Shown piece by piece: positions 28,459 to 36,569 of a stretch of DNA of 64,000 nucleotides. The stretch lies in the NCBI RefSeq assembly GCF_005519465.1, contig NZ_CP027859.1, forward strand, positions 806,001-870,000, written 5' to 3'. Positions within the stretch are counted from its first letter, which is position 1. Each line of letters starts with the position of its first letter. Both the position numbers and the translations under genes were made by a program. The notes under the pieces were generated by a model. The model was given only the letters and a program-made list of their open reading frames with translations. It did not search any database and was not told the origin of the DNA. This DNA is from Streptomyces clavuligerus. Its GTDB lineage: Bacteria; Actinomycetota; Actinomycetes; Streptomycetales; Streptomycetaceae.

Positions 28459-29352
28459 ATGAGCAGGGAAAATTCCGTGGTCAAGCGAACGGTCGATGTT
28501 GTCGTGCTCACCATGAACGACCGGGACCAGGAGTTCCGGGCAGCGATGTCATCGGTTCTCGCGCAGCAAGGCGTCGATCTACGTGTGGTGATCGTAGGAA
28601 ACGGCGTGACACCCGATTATGTACCCGAGGGAGTGCAAAGCGTCGCTCTGAAAACCAATACCGGTATTCCGGAGGGGCGGAATGTGGGAGCCCAAGCCCT
28701 GGCCGCCGGTGGCGCCGAGTTCGTACTGTTCTTCGACAACGATGCGATCCTCCCTGATCCGCACACCCTGACACGGCTGATCGAGGAGTTCGACAGGCAT
28801 CCGAACGCGGCGTATGTGCAGCCCCGGATCACCGACCCCGCCACGGGTGAGACGCTGGGCCGGTGGGTTCCCCGCCTGAGGTCGGGTGATGCCCGACGCT
28901 CGGGTGTCGTCACGGTCATGGCTGAGGGAGTGGTGCTCGTGCGCCGGGCGGACTTCGCAGCCGCAGGCGGCTGGCCCGGGCATTTCTTCCTCTTCCACGA
29001 AGGCGTGGACCTTTCGTGGCGGCTGTGGGATCTCGGGAAGGTAGGCTGGTATGCGGGGGACATCGAGGTACATCACCCAGCGACGAACCCGGCCCGCCAC
29101 GGCCCGTTCTACCGGATGGTCGCCCGCAATCGGGTCTGGGTCGCACGCCGGCGTCTTCCGGCGCTGCTGGTGCCCGTCTATCTGGCCGTCTGGGTCGTGA
29201 TCAGCGTGTGGCGGTTCCGCTCTTCCAAGAACCTGAGCGTCTTGTTCAAGGGTCTCGCCGAAGGGCTGCGCGGCGGGCACGGGGAGCGTCGGCCGATGTC
29301 GTGGCGGACGGTGTGGCGGCTCACGCGTGCAGGCCGACCGCCGATCGTCTGA
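28459..29352 (+). CDS. Family 2 glycosyltransferase
   Basis: A 297-residue GT-A fold protein. The N-terminal strand VDVVVLTMNDR, the FFDNDAILPD segment containing the DxD-type metal site, and the later FFLFHEGVDLSWRLWDLGKVGWYAGDIEVHHP (the ED/xxW acceptor region) identify it as GT2, rhamnosyl- or galactosyl-transferase-like. The last 60 residues contain one hydrophobic segment (LPALLVPVYLAVWVVISVW), possibly a membrane anchor. GGAGG lies 11 bases before ATG 28459. It transfers a sugar from a nucleotide donor; donor and acceptor are unknown. It lies convergent with the second HTH/TPR gene at the edge of the RpiB-DegT gene set. Confidence 0.85.
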   Translation: MSRENSVVKRTVDVVVLTMNDRDQEFRAAMSSVLAQQGVDLRVVIVGNGVTPDYVPEGVQSVALKTNTGIPEGRNVGAQALAAGGAEFVLFFDNDAILPDPHTLTRLIEEFDRHPNAAYVQPRITDPATGETLGRWVPRLRSGDARRSGVVTVMAEGVVLVRRADFAAAGGWPGHFFLFHEGVDLSWRLWDLGKVGWYAGDIEVHHPATNPARHGPFYRMVARNRVWVARRRLPALLVPVYLAVWVVISVWRFRSSKNLSVLFKGLAEGLRGGHGERRPMSWRTVWRLTRAGRPPIV

Positions 29353-29383
29353 ACCCTGGACGCACTCCGGTGCCGACTTCCCG

Positions 29384-30715
29384 TCAATTGACTCCGGCGA
29401 CCCTTTCGTCAAGATCTCGCACGGCGGAGAGGCCCGTACGGGTTCCCATGGCGCGCACCAGTTCCTGGAGGGGACCGATGGTGCGCTGTGAGCTGATCTG
29501 GTCGGTGAGATCCAGAGCCTGATGGGCCGTGCTGCATGCTTCTTCCCAGTGTCCTTGGCGCCACTGTGCGTCGGCTTGCCGCACGAGGTAGAGGGCGTGA
29601 GTACGCACCGCGCCTCCGTCGAACGCCCGTGCGGCGACGGCGAAAGTGGCTTCCGCGTCGCGCGGAAGGCCCATGGCGAGTTGAGTGGAGGCCCTCGACC
29701 CCTGGAACTCGGCCATGTCCATCCAGTACGCCCACTCCGGCTCCCCGTCGCCCTTGCTCTGCTCGACTCGGTGCAGATGACGCTCGGCGAGATCCAGATC
29801 GGCCCAGCAGCGGTTGTCTCCGAGGTGGGAACGGGCACGGGCACGTCGGGCGTAGACGAGTGCTTCAACACGGGGCGAGGCTTTGCCGCGTACCGCGCTG
29901 AGGGCGGCGGTGGCCATATTCTCGGCCTCGGCGGGACGGTCACAGTTGTAGGCGGCTGCCGCCCAGAAGGTCAGAACGTGTGCGCCCAGAGCCGGGTCAC
30001 CCGCACTGTGCGCCAAGTGCAGAGCAGAGGTGAAGGTCCGGTCGCTGCAAGCTCCGTGGACGTCAAAGAGAGCCCAGGCACGCATACGCTCCAGGTCCGC
30101 CGCTGCGGCGTACAGTCGCCGCGCGTGATCGAGGGTGCAACTACGTTTGGCGAGAAGGTCGGCGACCAGCTCGTTGGTTGTGGCCGTGTCGCGGAGCAGG
30201 GTACCGCCACCGTCTTCGTCGTCGGCACGGCGCAGCGCGCGGACTTTGCGCTCGATGTGTGTAACAGCGGCTTCGCCGATCCGCCGACCACTGGTGATCT
30301 CACCTGCGGCCGCCGGGTCGGCCGTCAGCCAGGAGAAGAGGCTTGAGGTCAGGGTCGTCGAGCTGCAAATGAAGGACCGGCGATGCATGTCACTCCCGAC
30401 TGAGTCTCTGAGCGCGTCCAGCGCGCCTTGGGGGGTCCAGGGAAAGTCGGTGAACTGCTGAAGCGGATCGAACTCAAGCCACACCGGCCAAGGATGGGTG
30501 TCAACGAGACGGGGATCGATGTCGAACAGCTCGGCCAGCAGTCGCTGCGTCTCTGTCGCGGGCTCACGGCCGTTCTCCCAGCGCAGAACGCCAGAGGGGG
30601 CGGTACCCAGAGCCGGCCTCCGCTCGGCGCTGAGTCTGCGCAGCGCATGAGCCAGAGCAGGCCGTGTCATGTTGCGGGCCTCACGAGCGATGACCAATCG
30701 GTGGACCTTCGGCAC
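29384..30715 (-). CDS. HTH/TPR transcriptional regulator (second copy type)
   Basis: A 443-residue protein from GTG 30715, preceded by GGGAGG. The N-terminal HTH has EARNMTRPALAHALRRLSAE and VLRWENGREPATETQRLLAELFDI, an XRE-like fold. The remaining residues are TPR-like helices (LAHSAGDPALGAHVLTFWAAAAYNC, MATAALSAVRG, QADAQWRQGHWEEACSTAHQALDLTDQI). It is divergent from the rpiB-like gene across 241 bases and so is the most likely local regulator of the RpiB/DegT/radical SAM operon. The ligand is unknown. Confidence 0.83.
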   Translation of the reverse strand: MPKVHRLVIAREARNMTRPALAHALRRLSAERRPALGTAPSGVLRWENGREPATETQRLLAELFDIDPRLVDTHPWPVWLEFDPLQQFTDFPWTPQGALDALRDSVGSDMHRRSFICSSTTLTSSLFSWLTADPAAAGEITSGRRIGEAAVTHIERKVRALRRADDEDGGGTLLRDTATTNELVADLLAKRSCTLDHARRLYAAAADLERMRAWALFDVHGACSDRTFTSALHLAHSAGDPALGAHVLTFWAAAAYNCDRPAEAENMATAALSAVRGKASPRVEALVYARRARARSHLGDNRCWADLDLAERHLHRVEQSKGDGEPEWAYWMDMAEFQGSRASTQLAMGLPRDAEATFAVAARAFDGGAVRTHALYLVRQADAQWRQGHWEEACSTAHQALDLTDQISSQRTIGPLQELVRAMGTRTGLSAVRDLDERVAGVN

Positions 30716-30956
30716 GGTACCTCCCGCAGAGACTCGTCGCGAGCCTGGCTATCCGAACGACGTTAATACTCCGCTGCCCCCCGCGACAGAGCACGGGGCA
30801 GTGCTCCGACAGTGCTCGGTGCCGCACGAGAGCGGCACTGCCGCCACCGCTTCCCGGATCAGGCCGACGAACGCCACGGTGGGACCACAGCCGGAAGCCG
30901 CTGTCGACGTCAAAGCCCGCCCGCCGAGCCGCACCACCCCAGGGAGAGCCACGTCC

Positions 30957-31436
30957 ATGCCCGCAGGACTGCGTGTCGTCGTCGGTTCTGACCGTGCCGG
31001 TGCCGCTTACTGCACCGTCCTGGTCGACCATCTGCATGATCAGCCTCGCGTCCAGCAGATCATCACCACTGGAACCGGCGAAGGCGACGTCCGGCCCTAT
31101 CCGGAGATCGCCTTGGCCGCTGCTCAACTGATCGGCGTCGGGCTCGCGGACCGTGCCTTGCTGGTCTGCCATACCGGCGTCGGCATGGCGATCGCCGCCA
31201 ATAAGGTCACCGGAATCCGCGCCGCCACTGCCCACGATCCGCTCAGCGTGGAACACGCCGTCACCCACAACAACGCCCAGGTGCTGTGCCTGGGAGCCGG
31301 TGTCATCGGTCTGGCCCTGGCACAGCAGCTCACCAAGTCGTGGCTGAACCACTCCTTCGACCCCGCTTCCCGCGCCGCCGCCAGGATCGCTCTGATCACC
31401 GATGCCGAGCACCGTCGCCGGTCCGCGCTGTACTGA
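30957..31436 (+). CDS. RpiB/LacA-type sugar-phosphate isomerase
   Basis: A 159-residue protein. The family motif is present as CHTGVGMAIAANKVTGIRAATAHDPLSVEHAVTHNNAQVLCLGAGVIG (in short pieces: CHTGVGMA with the active-site Cys, and HDPLSVEHAVTHNNA). The usual N-terminal DHAG reads DRAG here. Canonical RpiB interconverts ribose and ribulose 5-phosphates; LacA-type members act on other sugar phosphates. Its place at the head of an operon with an aminotransferase, a radical SAM enzyme and a nucleoside phosphorylase suggests a specialised copy feeding a modified pentose. The GAGAG before ATG 30957 is a modest ribosome binding site. Confidence 0.85.
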   Translation: MPAGLRVVVGSDRAGAAYCTVLVDHLHDQPRVQQIITTGTGEGDVRPYPEIALAAAQLIGVGLADRALLVCHTGVGMAIAANKVTGIRAATAHDPLSVEHAVTHNNAQVLCLGAGVIGLALAQQLTKSWLNHSFDPASRAAARIALITDAEHRRRSALY

Positions 31437-31478
31437 CGGTCTCTTTCCCAGCACCCTTCGCGACTCAGGAGAACATTC

Positions 31479-32684
31479 GTGCCCACAGACCCCACCACCG
31501 TTCCCCGCTGCAAGGCGCCACGGCGCTGGCCCGACGAACCCGCCCAGGGCGGCTGGTACACCGACGCCGAAGACGCCGCGATGCGCGAGGTGATGGACGA
31601 CTCGCTCTCCTGGCGAACCGGCTGGCGCGGCACCGAGCGAATCACCTCCTTCGAGGACGCGTTCGCGGCGAAAGCGGACAGCCGTTATGCGATCGCCTTC
31701 AACGGCGGCGGACCCGCCCTGGAGATGGTCCTGCACTGTCTCGGCCTCCAGCCCGGCGACGAGGTGATCTCCTGCGGGCTGAATTTCGTCGGCACTCATC
31801 TGCCCGTCCTCCACCAGGGCGGCACCCTTGTCCTGGCGGAGCCCGACCCGCTCACTCTGAACCTGGACCCCGTCGACGTCGAGCCCCGGTTCACCACCCG
31901 TACCCGAGCAATCCTGGTCACGCACTGGAACGGCCTGGTCGCAGACCTGCGGCCTTTCCTCCGGCTCGCCGCCTGCCATCCTCATCCGCGTCACGGCCCG
32001 CCGGTGGTGATCGTGGATGCGGCCCGGGCCTGCGGCGGCACCACGCCGGCGGGGCACCCCGTCGGCGCCGAGGGCTGGGCAACCGTCTTCAGCTTCGAGA
32101 CGAAGAAACTGATGACCACGCATGGTCAGGGCGGCATGGTCACCACACAGGACGACGCGCTCGCCTCACAGCTCCGTCGACTGCGCACCTATGGACTAAG
32201 CCGCCACTGGGGCACCAATCAGCAGCTCAACAAGGCCCAAGCCGCTGTCGGGGCGGTCCAGCTCAGCCGTTTGGACGAGATGAACGCCGCCCGCGTCGCA
32301 CGTGGTCACCAACGCACCCGCCTCCTGGAAGACGTCCCGTATCTGACACTTCCGCCGACCCTGACCGGCGGGCAGCACCTGTATTACCGCCACAACCTGC
32401 TCGTCCCCGAATCCTGGGCCGGTGCCGGACGCGACGCACTCATGGAGACCCTCGCCGAACGCTACGGGCTCGGCAGCATCATCAACGACCCGCCCACCTA
32501 CACCAGCCACGACTACATCCATGCCCGCACCCACGGCCAAGCGTGCCCCCGTGCCGAACAGCTCGCCGCCCGGCTGCTCTGCCCCTGCCTGCACCCACTG
32601 ATCAGCGACGCCGAAGAGCAGGAGATCTGCGACGCGATCCGAGAGGCCGCCGAGCAGGTCGCCCGGGCCTTCGGCACTGTCTGA
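31479..32684 (+). CDS. DegT/DnrJ/EryC1/StrS-family aminotransferase
   Basis: A 401-residue PLP enzyme from GTG 31479, nine bases after CAGGAGAA. Fold-type I motifs are AFNGGGPALEMVLHCLGLQPGDEVISCGLNF, VVIVDAARACGG (with the cofactor-binding Asp), and SFETKKLMTTHGQGGMVTT with the Schiff-base Lys. The family installs amino groups on keto-sugars attached to nucleotides, or on cyclitols. It lies 42 bases after the rpiB-like gene and 72 before the radical SAM gene. A role in making an aminosugar or amino-modified nucleoside is inferred. Confidence 0.88.
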   Translation: MPTDPTTVPRCKAPRRWPDEPAQGGWYTDAEDAAMREVMDDSLSWRTGWRGTERITSFEDAFAAKADSRYAIAFNGGGPALEMVLHCLGLQPGDEVISCGLNFVGTHLPVLHQGGTLVLAEPDPLTLNLDPVDVEPRFTTRTRAILVTHWNGLVADLRPFLRLAACHPHPRHGPPVVIVDAARACGGTTPAGHPVGAEGWATVFSFETKKLMTTHGQGGMVTTQDDALASQLRRLRTYGLSRHWGTNQQLNKAQAAVGAVQLSRLDEMNAARVARGHQRTRLLEDVPYLTLPPTLTGGQHLYYRHNLLVPESWAGAGRDALMETLAERYGLGSIINDPPTYTSHDYIHARTHGQACPRAEQLAARLLCPCLHPLISDAEEQEICDAIREAAEQVARAFGTV

Positions 32685-32756
32685 CCCAGCAGCGCCGCTG
32701 TCTGTCCCCTCCATGGATCTCCGCCCGTTCCTCCGCTGACGAAGGAAGCCGACACC

Positions 32757-34562
32757 ATGTCCCAGCTCGACCTGGAAGCCGCTGCCATCCAGTCCCGTGA
32801 AACCGTGCTCGGCACCCCATATCCCACCGAACATCGCGAGAACGACCTGCGGATGGTCTTCCTCTTTCCCTACGGCCACGGCTACTCGTTGATGTGCAAC
32901 GGCCCCATGGCCTTGTACGACCTCATCAACCGCGACCAGAGTCTGCCCGCGTACGCCGAGCGGGCATTCCAGTATGATTGCCTCATCCGGGACGGCAACC
33001 GGCTCATCACACCCAACGATGAGATCTACCGGAGCGTCGAGTCCCCCGCTCCGGTCCACGAGGCCGACATCGTCGGGGTGTCCGTGACCAACGCCGGCGA
33101 CATGCACTCGGTGTTCCGGCTCCTGGACCTCGCCGTAATTCCGCGCCGTACCACCGACCGTGTCCCCGGCAGGCATCCCGTGGTCGTCGGCGGCCAAGGT
33201 GGCCTGGCCAACCCTGAAGTACTGGCCGATTACCTCGATGTGGTCGTCCTCGGCGAGGCCGAGAGGTCCCTGCCCCGGCTCATTCGCACCGTACACGCCC
33301 ACCAGTGCTCCCCTGACCCTGGTATCTCGCTGTACGAGCTGCTCGCCAAGATCCCCGGTCTGTACGTACCGTCCCTGTACGAGTGCGACCTGGTCGCCGG
33401 AGGCGGAGTCAGCGCGGTACGGCCCAAGGCCGTCACCGTACCGGCCGCTGTGCGCGCACAGTGGCTCGCACTGGACGATCTCCACAACGCCCACTTCGTG
33501 TATCCGATCACGGACGGTACCGCCGCTGGAATGATTCCACTCCTCGGCTGCCGCCACGCGTGCTTCTTCTGTACCCTGCGCACCCCACCCTTCCGTCAGG
33601 CGCCACTTGAGGTGCTGCTTCGTTACATCGACCGCGTCGAAGAACTCGGCGTGCCGCTCATCATCATCAGCGCCCCTACGTTCACCCAGTATCGGCACCG
33701 CACACGGCTCCTTGAGCGAATCCGTGCCTACCGGGACCGCGCCAGGGCCCGAGGCATCAGGGTGAGCGTCATCATCGGCTCGGTCCGAGCGGACGAGATG
33801 ACCTCCGACTATCTGCGGGATGTCAACGAACTCGGCGACTTCGGGCATCTGTTCACAGAGCTGAGCCTGACTCAGGCCCGCGGCATCGTCACCATCGCGC
33901 CCGAATTCGCCGATGCCGAACTGGTCTCTCTGTACGGCAAGACCATGCCGCCCGAGCGCGTCGACCGCGCCATCGACCAGTGCAGGGAAGCCTCCGACGT
34001 CATCGACACCGTCATGCTGTATTTCATCATCGGGGCCCCCGGCGAACGCCGGGAGGACCGTCTCGCCATAGCCGACAGGGCCCGCGATATCCACGCCCGC
34101 CTCGACCGGCCCGATGCCTCGGTCATCATCAAACTGCATCAGTTCATGCCGGAGCCGGGTACCCTCACTCAGCGGCTGCCCATGACCGACCCCGGCCTCA
34201 TCGACGGGTACGTGGAGGAGATCACCGACCGGCTTCGCCGACTCGTCGGCGAGGAGACCTTCGCCGAGCACTATCGCGTCCTGTACGGAGAGGCCAACCG
34301 CCTCCACCTTGAAGCAGTCTGCTTACGCGGAGACCGGCGAGTCGGCCACGCCTTGGAAGACCTCTACAAGAGTGGTGCCGACCTCACTCGCCTGGATCGC
34401 AGCGATCTGCTGAGCTCGTTGAACGCCCACGGCCTTGATTTTGAACGACATCTACGGCTCATCGACGACCCGGTCCTGCCCTGGCACACCGTCAACGAGG
34501 TCGACACTGTGCAGGAGCAACGCGTGACGGCCGCGATCGGGAAACGGATGTCCGACCGATGA
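32757..34562 (+). CDS. B12-binding-domain-like radical SAM enzyme
   Basis: A 601-residue protein. Residues about 75-180 (VHEADIVGVSVTNAGDMHSVFRLLDLAVIPRR ... VVVGGQGGLANPEVLADYLDVVVLGEAE) resemble the Rossmann-like N-terminal domain of cobalamin-type radical SAM enzymes, but I see no DxHxxG cobalamin ligand motif. The cluster-binding loop is LGCRHACFFCTL (CxxxCxxC) at about residue 263-274. The barrel continues through VSVIIGSVRAD and TIAPEFADAELV to GAPGERREDRLAIADRARDI. It could methylate, rearrange or cleave a C-H bond. Its stop overlaps the nucleoside phosphorylase start by ATGA. No characterised homologue is recognised. Confidence 0.82.
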   Translation: MSQLDLEAAAIQSRETVLGTPYPTEHRENDLRMVFLFPYGHGYSLMCNGPMALYDLINRDQSLPAYAERAFQYDCLIRDGNRLITPNDEIYRSVESPAPVHEADIVGVSVTNAGDMHSVFRLLDLAVIPRRTTDRVPGRHPVVVGGQGGLANPEVLADYLDVVVLGEAERSLPRLIRTVHAHQCSPDPGISLYELLAKIPGLYVPSLYECDLVAGGGVSAVRPKAVTVPAAVRAQWLALDDLHNAHFVYPITDGTAAGMIPLLGCRHACFFCTLRTPPFRQAPLEVLLRYIDRVEELGVPLIIISAPTFTQYRHRTRLLERIRAYRDRARARGIRVSVIIGSVRADEMTSDYLRDVNELGDFGHLFTELSLTQARGIVTIAPEFADAELVSLYGKTMPPERVDRAIDQCREASDVIDTVMLYFIIGAPGERREDRLAIADRARDIHARLDRPDASVIIKLHQFMPEPGTLTQRLPMTDPGLIDGYVEEITDRLRRLVGEETFAEHYRVLYGEANRLHLEAVCLRGDRRVGHALEDLYKSGADLTRLDRSDLLSSLNAHGLDFERHLRLIDDPVLPWHTVNEVDTVQEQRVTAAIGKRMSDR

Positions 34563-35419
34563 CCTGCCCGGTACCCGGTATGCCGCTGCCTGCCGACAAA
34601 CATCGGCTCCCGGCACTGACCGACCCCGCCGAGCACGCCGCCCACATCCGCACCCGCCGCCCCGATGCCGACCTCGCCCATACCGCAGGCGTCGTCCTGC
34701 TCTACCAGTCCTCTTTGATCGAAGAAGTAACGCTCCGTATCGGCACTCACCCAGTGGACCGCTGGGTATCCGCCGACCTCCACCTGAGCCACGACAATGT
34801 CGTACTCTGCTCCGGCTTCGGACGCGGCGCCCCAGCCGCGGGCCTCATCATCGAGCAGCTCATCGCCTTCGGCGCCCGCGCAGTCATCACCATCGGTACC
34901 GCCGCCACCCTGGCTGAGGGCCTGCACCCAGGAGATCTGGTGATATGCCGTGACGCCCTGCGGGGAGAGGGCCTCTCCCACCACTACCTGGCCCCCGGTC
35001 GCTACATCACCCCTGACACCCATTTGACCGGTCTTCTGGCTGCCGAAATCGACGGGAACGGCGCCAGAGTGCGCCAGGAGCGCGTCTGGACCACTGATGC
35101 TCTGTACCGGGAAACCGCGACCGAAGTACAACAGTTCACCGCCGAGGGCGCGATGGCTGCCGACATGGAAGCCGCCGGAGTACTCGCCGTCGCCCACTTC
35201 CGGCACATCCCGGCCGCAGCCGCCTTCGCGATCGCGGACTCACTCGTCTGCCGCACACCGCGCCACGACTCGCCCAAGACCCACAAGGGCCTCGTCACAC
35301 TCTTTGACGCCGCTGTCCGCACTCTCACTCGCCGCCTCCCGTCACCGGCGGGAGCCGACAGCAGGAGTCCTCGCGCCCGCGGGCTCAGCCCTGGGACTCC
35401 GCCGGAGCAGCCGGGGTAG
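34559..35419 (+). CDS. Nucleoside phosphorylase (PNP/UDP family)
   Basis: A 286-residue protein translationally coupled to the radical SAM gene. The phosphorylase fold shows in NVVLCSGFGRGAPAAGLIIEQLIAFGARAVITIGTAATL, the phosphate- and ribose-binding stretch, and in GAMAADMEAAGVLAVAHFRHIPAAAAFAIADSL, where Met-Glu binds the ribose and the Asp contacts the base. Family members split a nucleoside with phosphate into base and pentose 1-phosphate. In this operon it may supply or recover ribose phosphate, process a modified nucleoside, or clear 5'-deoxyadenosine from the radical SAM reaction. Its 3' end overlaps the convergent small membrane gene by 35 bases. Confidence 0.84.
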   Translation: MTCPVPGMPLPADKHRLPALTDPAEHAAHIRTRRPDADLAHTAGVVLLYQSSLIEEVTLRIGTHPVDRWVSADLHLSHDNVVLCSGFGRGAPAAGLIIEQLIAFGARAVITIGTAATLAEGLHPGDLVICRDALRGEGLSHHYLAPGRYITPDTHLTGLLAAEIDGNGARVRQERVWTTDALYRETATEVQQFTAEGAMAADMEAAGVLAVAHFRHIPAAAAFAIADSLVCRTPRHDSPKTHKGLVTLFDAAVRTLTRRLPSPAGADSRSPRARGLSPGTPPEQPG

Positions 35420-35636
35420 GGGCCGGGGTGAGGCCGAGGCCGAGACGGGTGAGGATTGCCTCGACGACGGGGAGGGCCATGACGCGGGTGATGGCACCCG
35501 CGATGGCCAGGGCGCCGGCCACCCACGGAAGGGTTTGCGGGATGCCGGACGCCTCGACGATTCCGGGCAGCATCGCCGCCAGGCCGATGGCGGTCTGGAG
35601 CACGGTTCGGATCGGACGCTTCGTCGTGTCCTTCAT
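35385..35636 (-). CDS. Small membrane protein, phage-holin-like
   Basis: An 83-residue protein with two hydrophobic stretches (VLQTAIGLAAMLPGIVEASG and LPWVAGALAIAGAITRVMALP) separated by a short turn, a basic N-terminus (MKDTTKRPIR) and a Pro/Ala-rich tail. This layout and the SGIPQT turn resemble small actinophage holin-type membrane proteins. AGAGGGG precedes the ATG. No other phage structural gene is nearby. It may be a prophage remnant at the border of the accessory island. The match is by pattern only. Confidence 0.6.
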   Translation of the reverse strand: MKDTTKRPIRTVLQTAIGLAAMLPGIVEASGIPQTLPWVAGALAIAGAITRVMALPVVEAILTRLGLGLTPAPTPAAPAESQG

Positions 35637-35814
35637 GGGAGCAGCCCCTCTCGGAGAAGTATGCGCACACGCGTGCGCACGCGGAGGAAATGAGGGAGTG
35701 GAGGAGGCGGAGGAGCGGACGTCCTGCGGCGCTCAGTCAGTTCATGCCCTCTCCCTGGCGGTTCGGAACCTGGGAGCGGGGCCCATTGTCAGACCCGTCG
35801 CCTACGGTCGTTCC

Positions 35815-36177
35815 ATGACCGAACACGAATACGGGGATCTCGCCCCGCTGCGCCTCTTCGAGTACGACCACCGGCCCGGCCACTACTGCCTGATGCTCAC
35901 GGACGACGCCATGGTGCCGGTGGAGGACGTCTTCGCCAAGCGGGGGTACGAGGGCTGCGGTTACGGCTGGGCGGGGGTGGCCCGGGTGGTGGTGCGGAAG
36001 AGGATGCCGGAGGTGGAGGAGCGGCTGGGGTTCGATCCCGAGGCCGGGATGTTCGTCGCGTACGGGGAGGACGCGGACGCGCTGCGGCGGCTGGGGGCCG
36101 AGTTGCGGAAGGCGCTCGCGGATCGGGCCGTGCTCGCGGGGCTCATCGAGGCGGGTGAGCCGGAGTGGTTCGACTGA
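35815..36177 (+). CDS. Imm51-like immunity family protein
   Basis: A 120-residue protein starting MTEHEYGDLAPLRLFEYDHRPGHYCLMLTDD. The following EDVFAKRGYEGCGYGWAGVARVVV and LGFDPEAGMFVAYGEDADALRRLGAEL fit what I know of the Imm51 immunity family, which protects against polymorphic toxins. No toxin gene or WXG/Rhs element is in the window, so it would be an orphan. A protein of the same shape without an immunity role cannot be excluded. No clear ribosome binding site precedes the ATG. Confidence 0.55.
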   Translation: MTEHEYGDLAPLRLFEYDHRPGHYCLMLTDDAMVPVEDVFAKRGYEGCGYGWAGVARVVVRKRMPEVEERLGFDPEAGMFVAYGEDADALRRLGAELRKALADRAVLAGLIEAGEPEWFD

Positions 36178-36347
36178 CCGGGTCCGGCGGAACAGCGACC
36201 TCCGAACACCCTGACGGGCCCCGATTCGCCCAGGTCATGCCGCTGATAATCTGCCGATCCACCTGGCCGTGAGATGTCCGGCCAGATGTCTCCCGTCCAT
36301 GGGCGAGCACCGTCCACGGACACCCTGCTCCCAGAGAAGAAGCACGT

Positions 36348-36531
36348 ATGAGCACAGGCAGACGCAGAGTCACCACCGGCGCCGTGGCCACGGTCACGGG
36401 TGCCCTGGCCCTCTCGTGTTCACCGTCCCCTCGGCACGGCCTCGGTCGACGGTGACTGGCGCTGGAACTTCGGCGGCACATCGACCACCGGTGCCACCCT
36501 CTCGGGCGCGGACTTCGTCGACGTCCGCTGA
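36348..36531 (+). pseudogene. Small secreted protein, apparently frameshifted
   Basis: ATG 36348 after AGAGAAGAAG opens a signal-peptide-like frame (MSTGRRRVTTGAVATVTGALAL) that stops at 36455 after 35 residues. A different frame directly overlapping it encodes a plausible mature tail (SVDGDWRWNF ... SGADFVDVR) ending at 36531. A one-base indel around 36415-36440 would join them. This may be a broken gene or a sequence error. Confidence 0.4.
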
Positions 36532-36569
36532 GCAGGGGGCAGCCGCCCGCCGCCGGATCGGTCCGCCCG

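Noticed and set aside
31479..35419. Assignment to a known nucleoside antibiotic such as oxetanocin or albomycin
   Set aside because: The characteristic partner genes of those clusters are missing; only the enzyme classes overlap.
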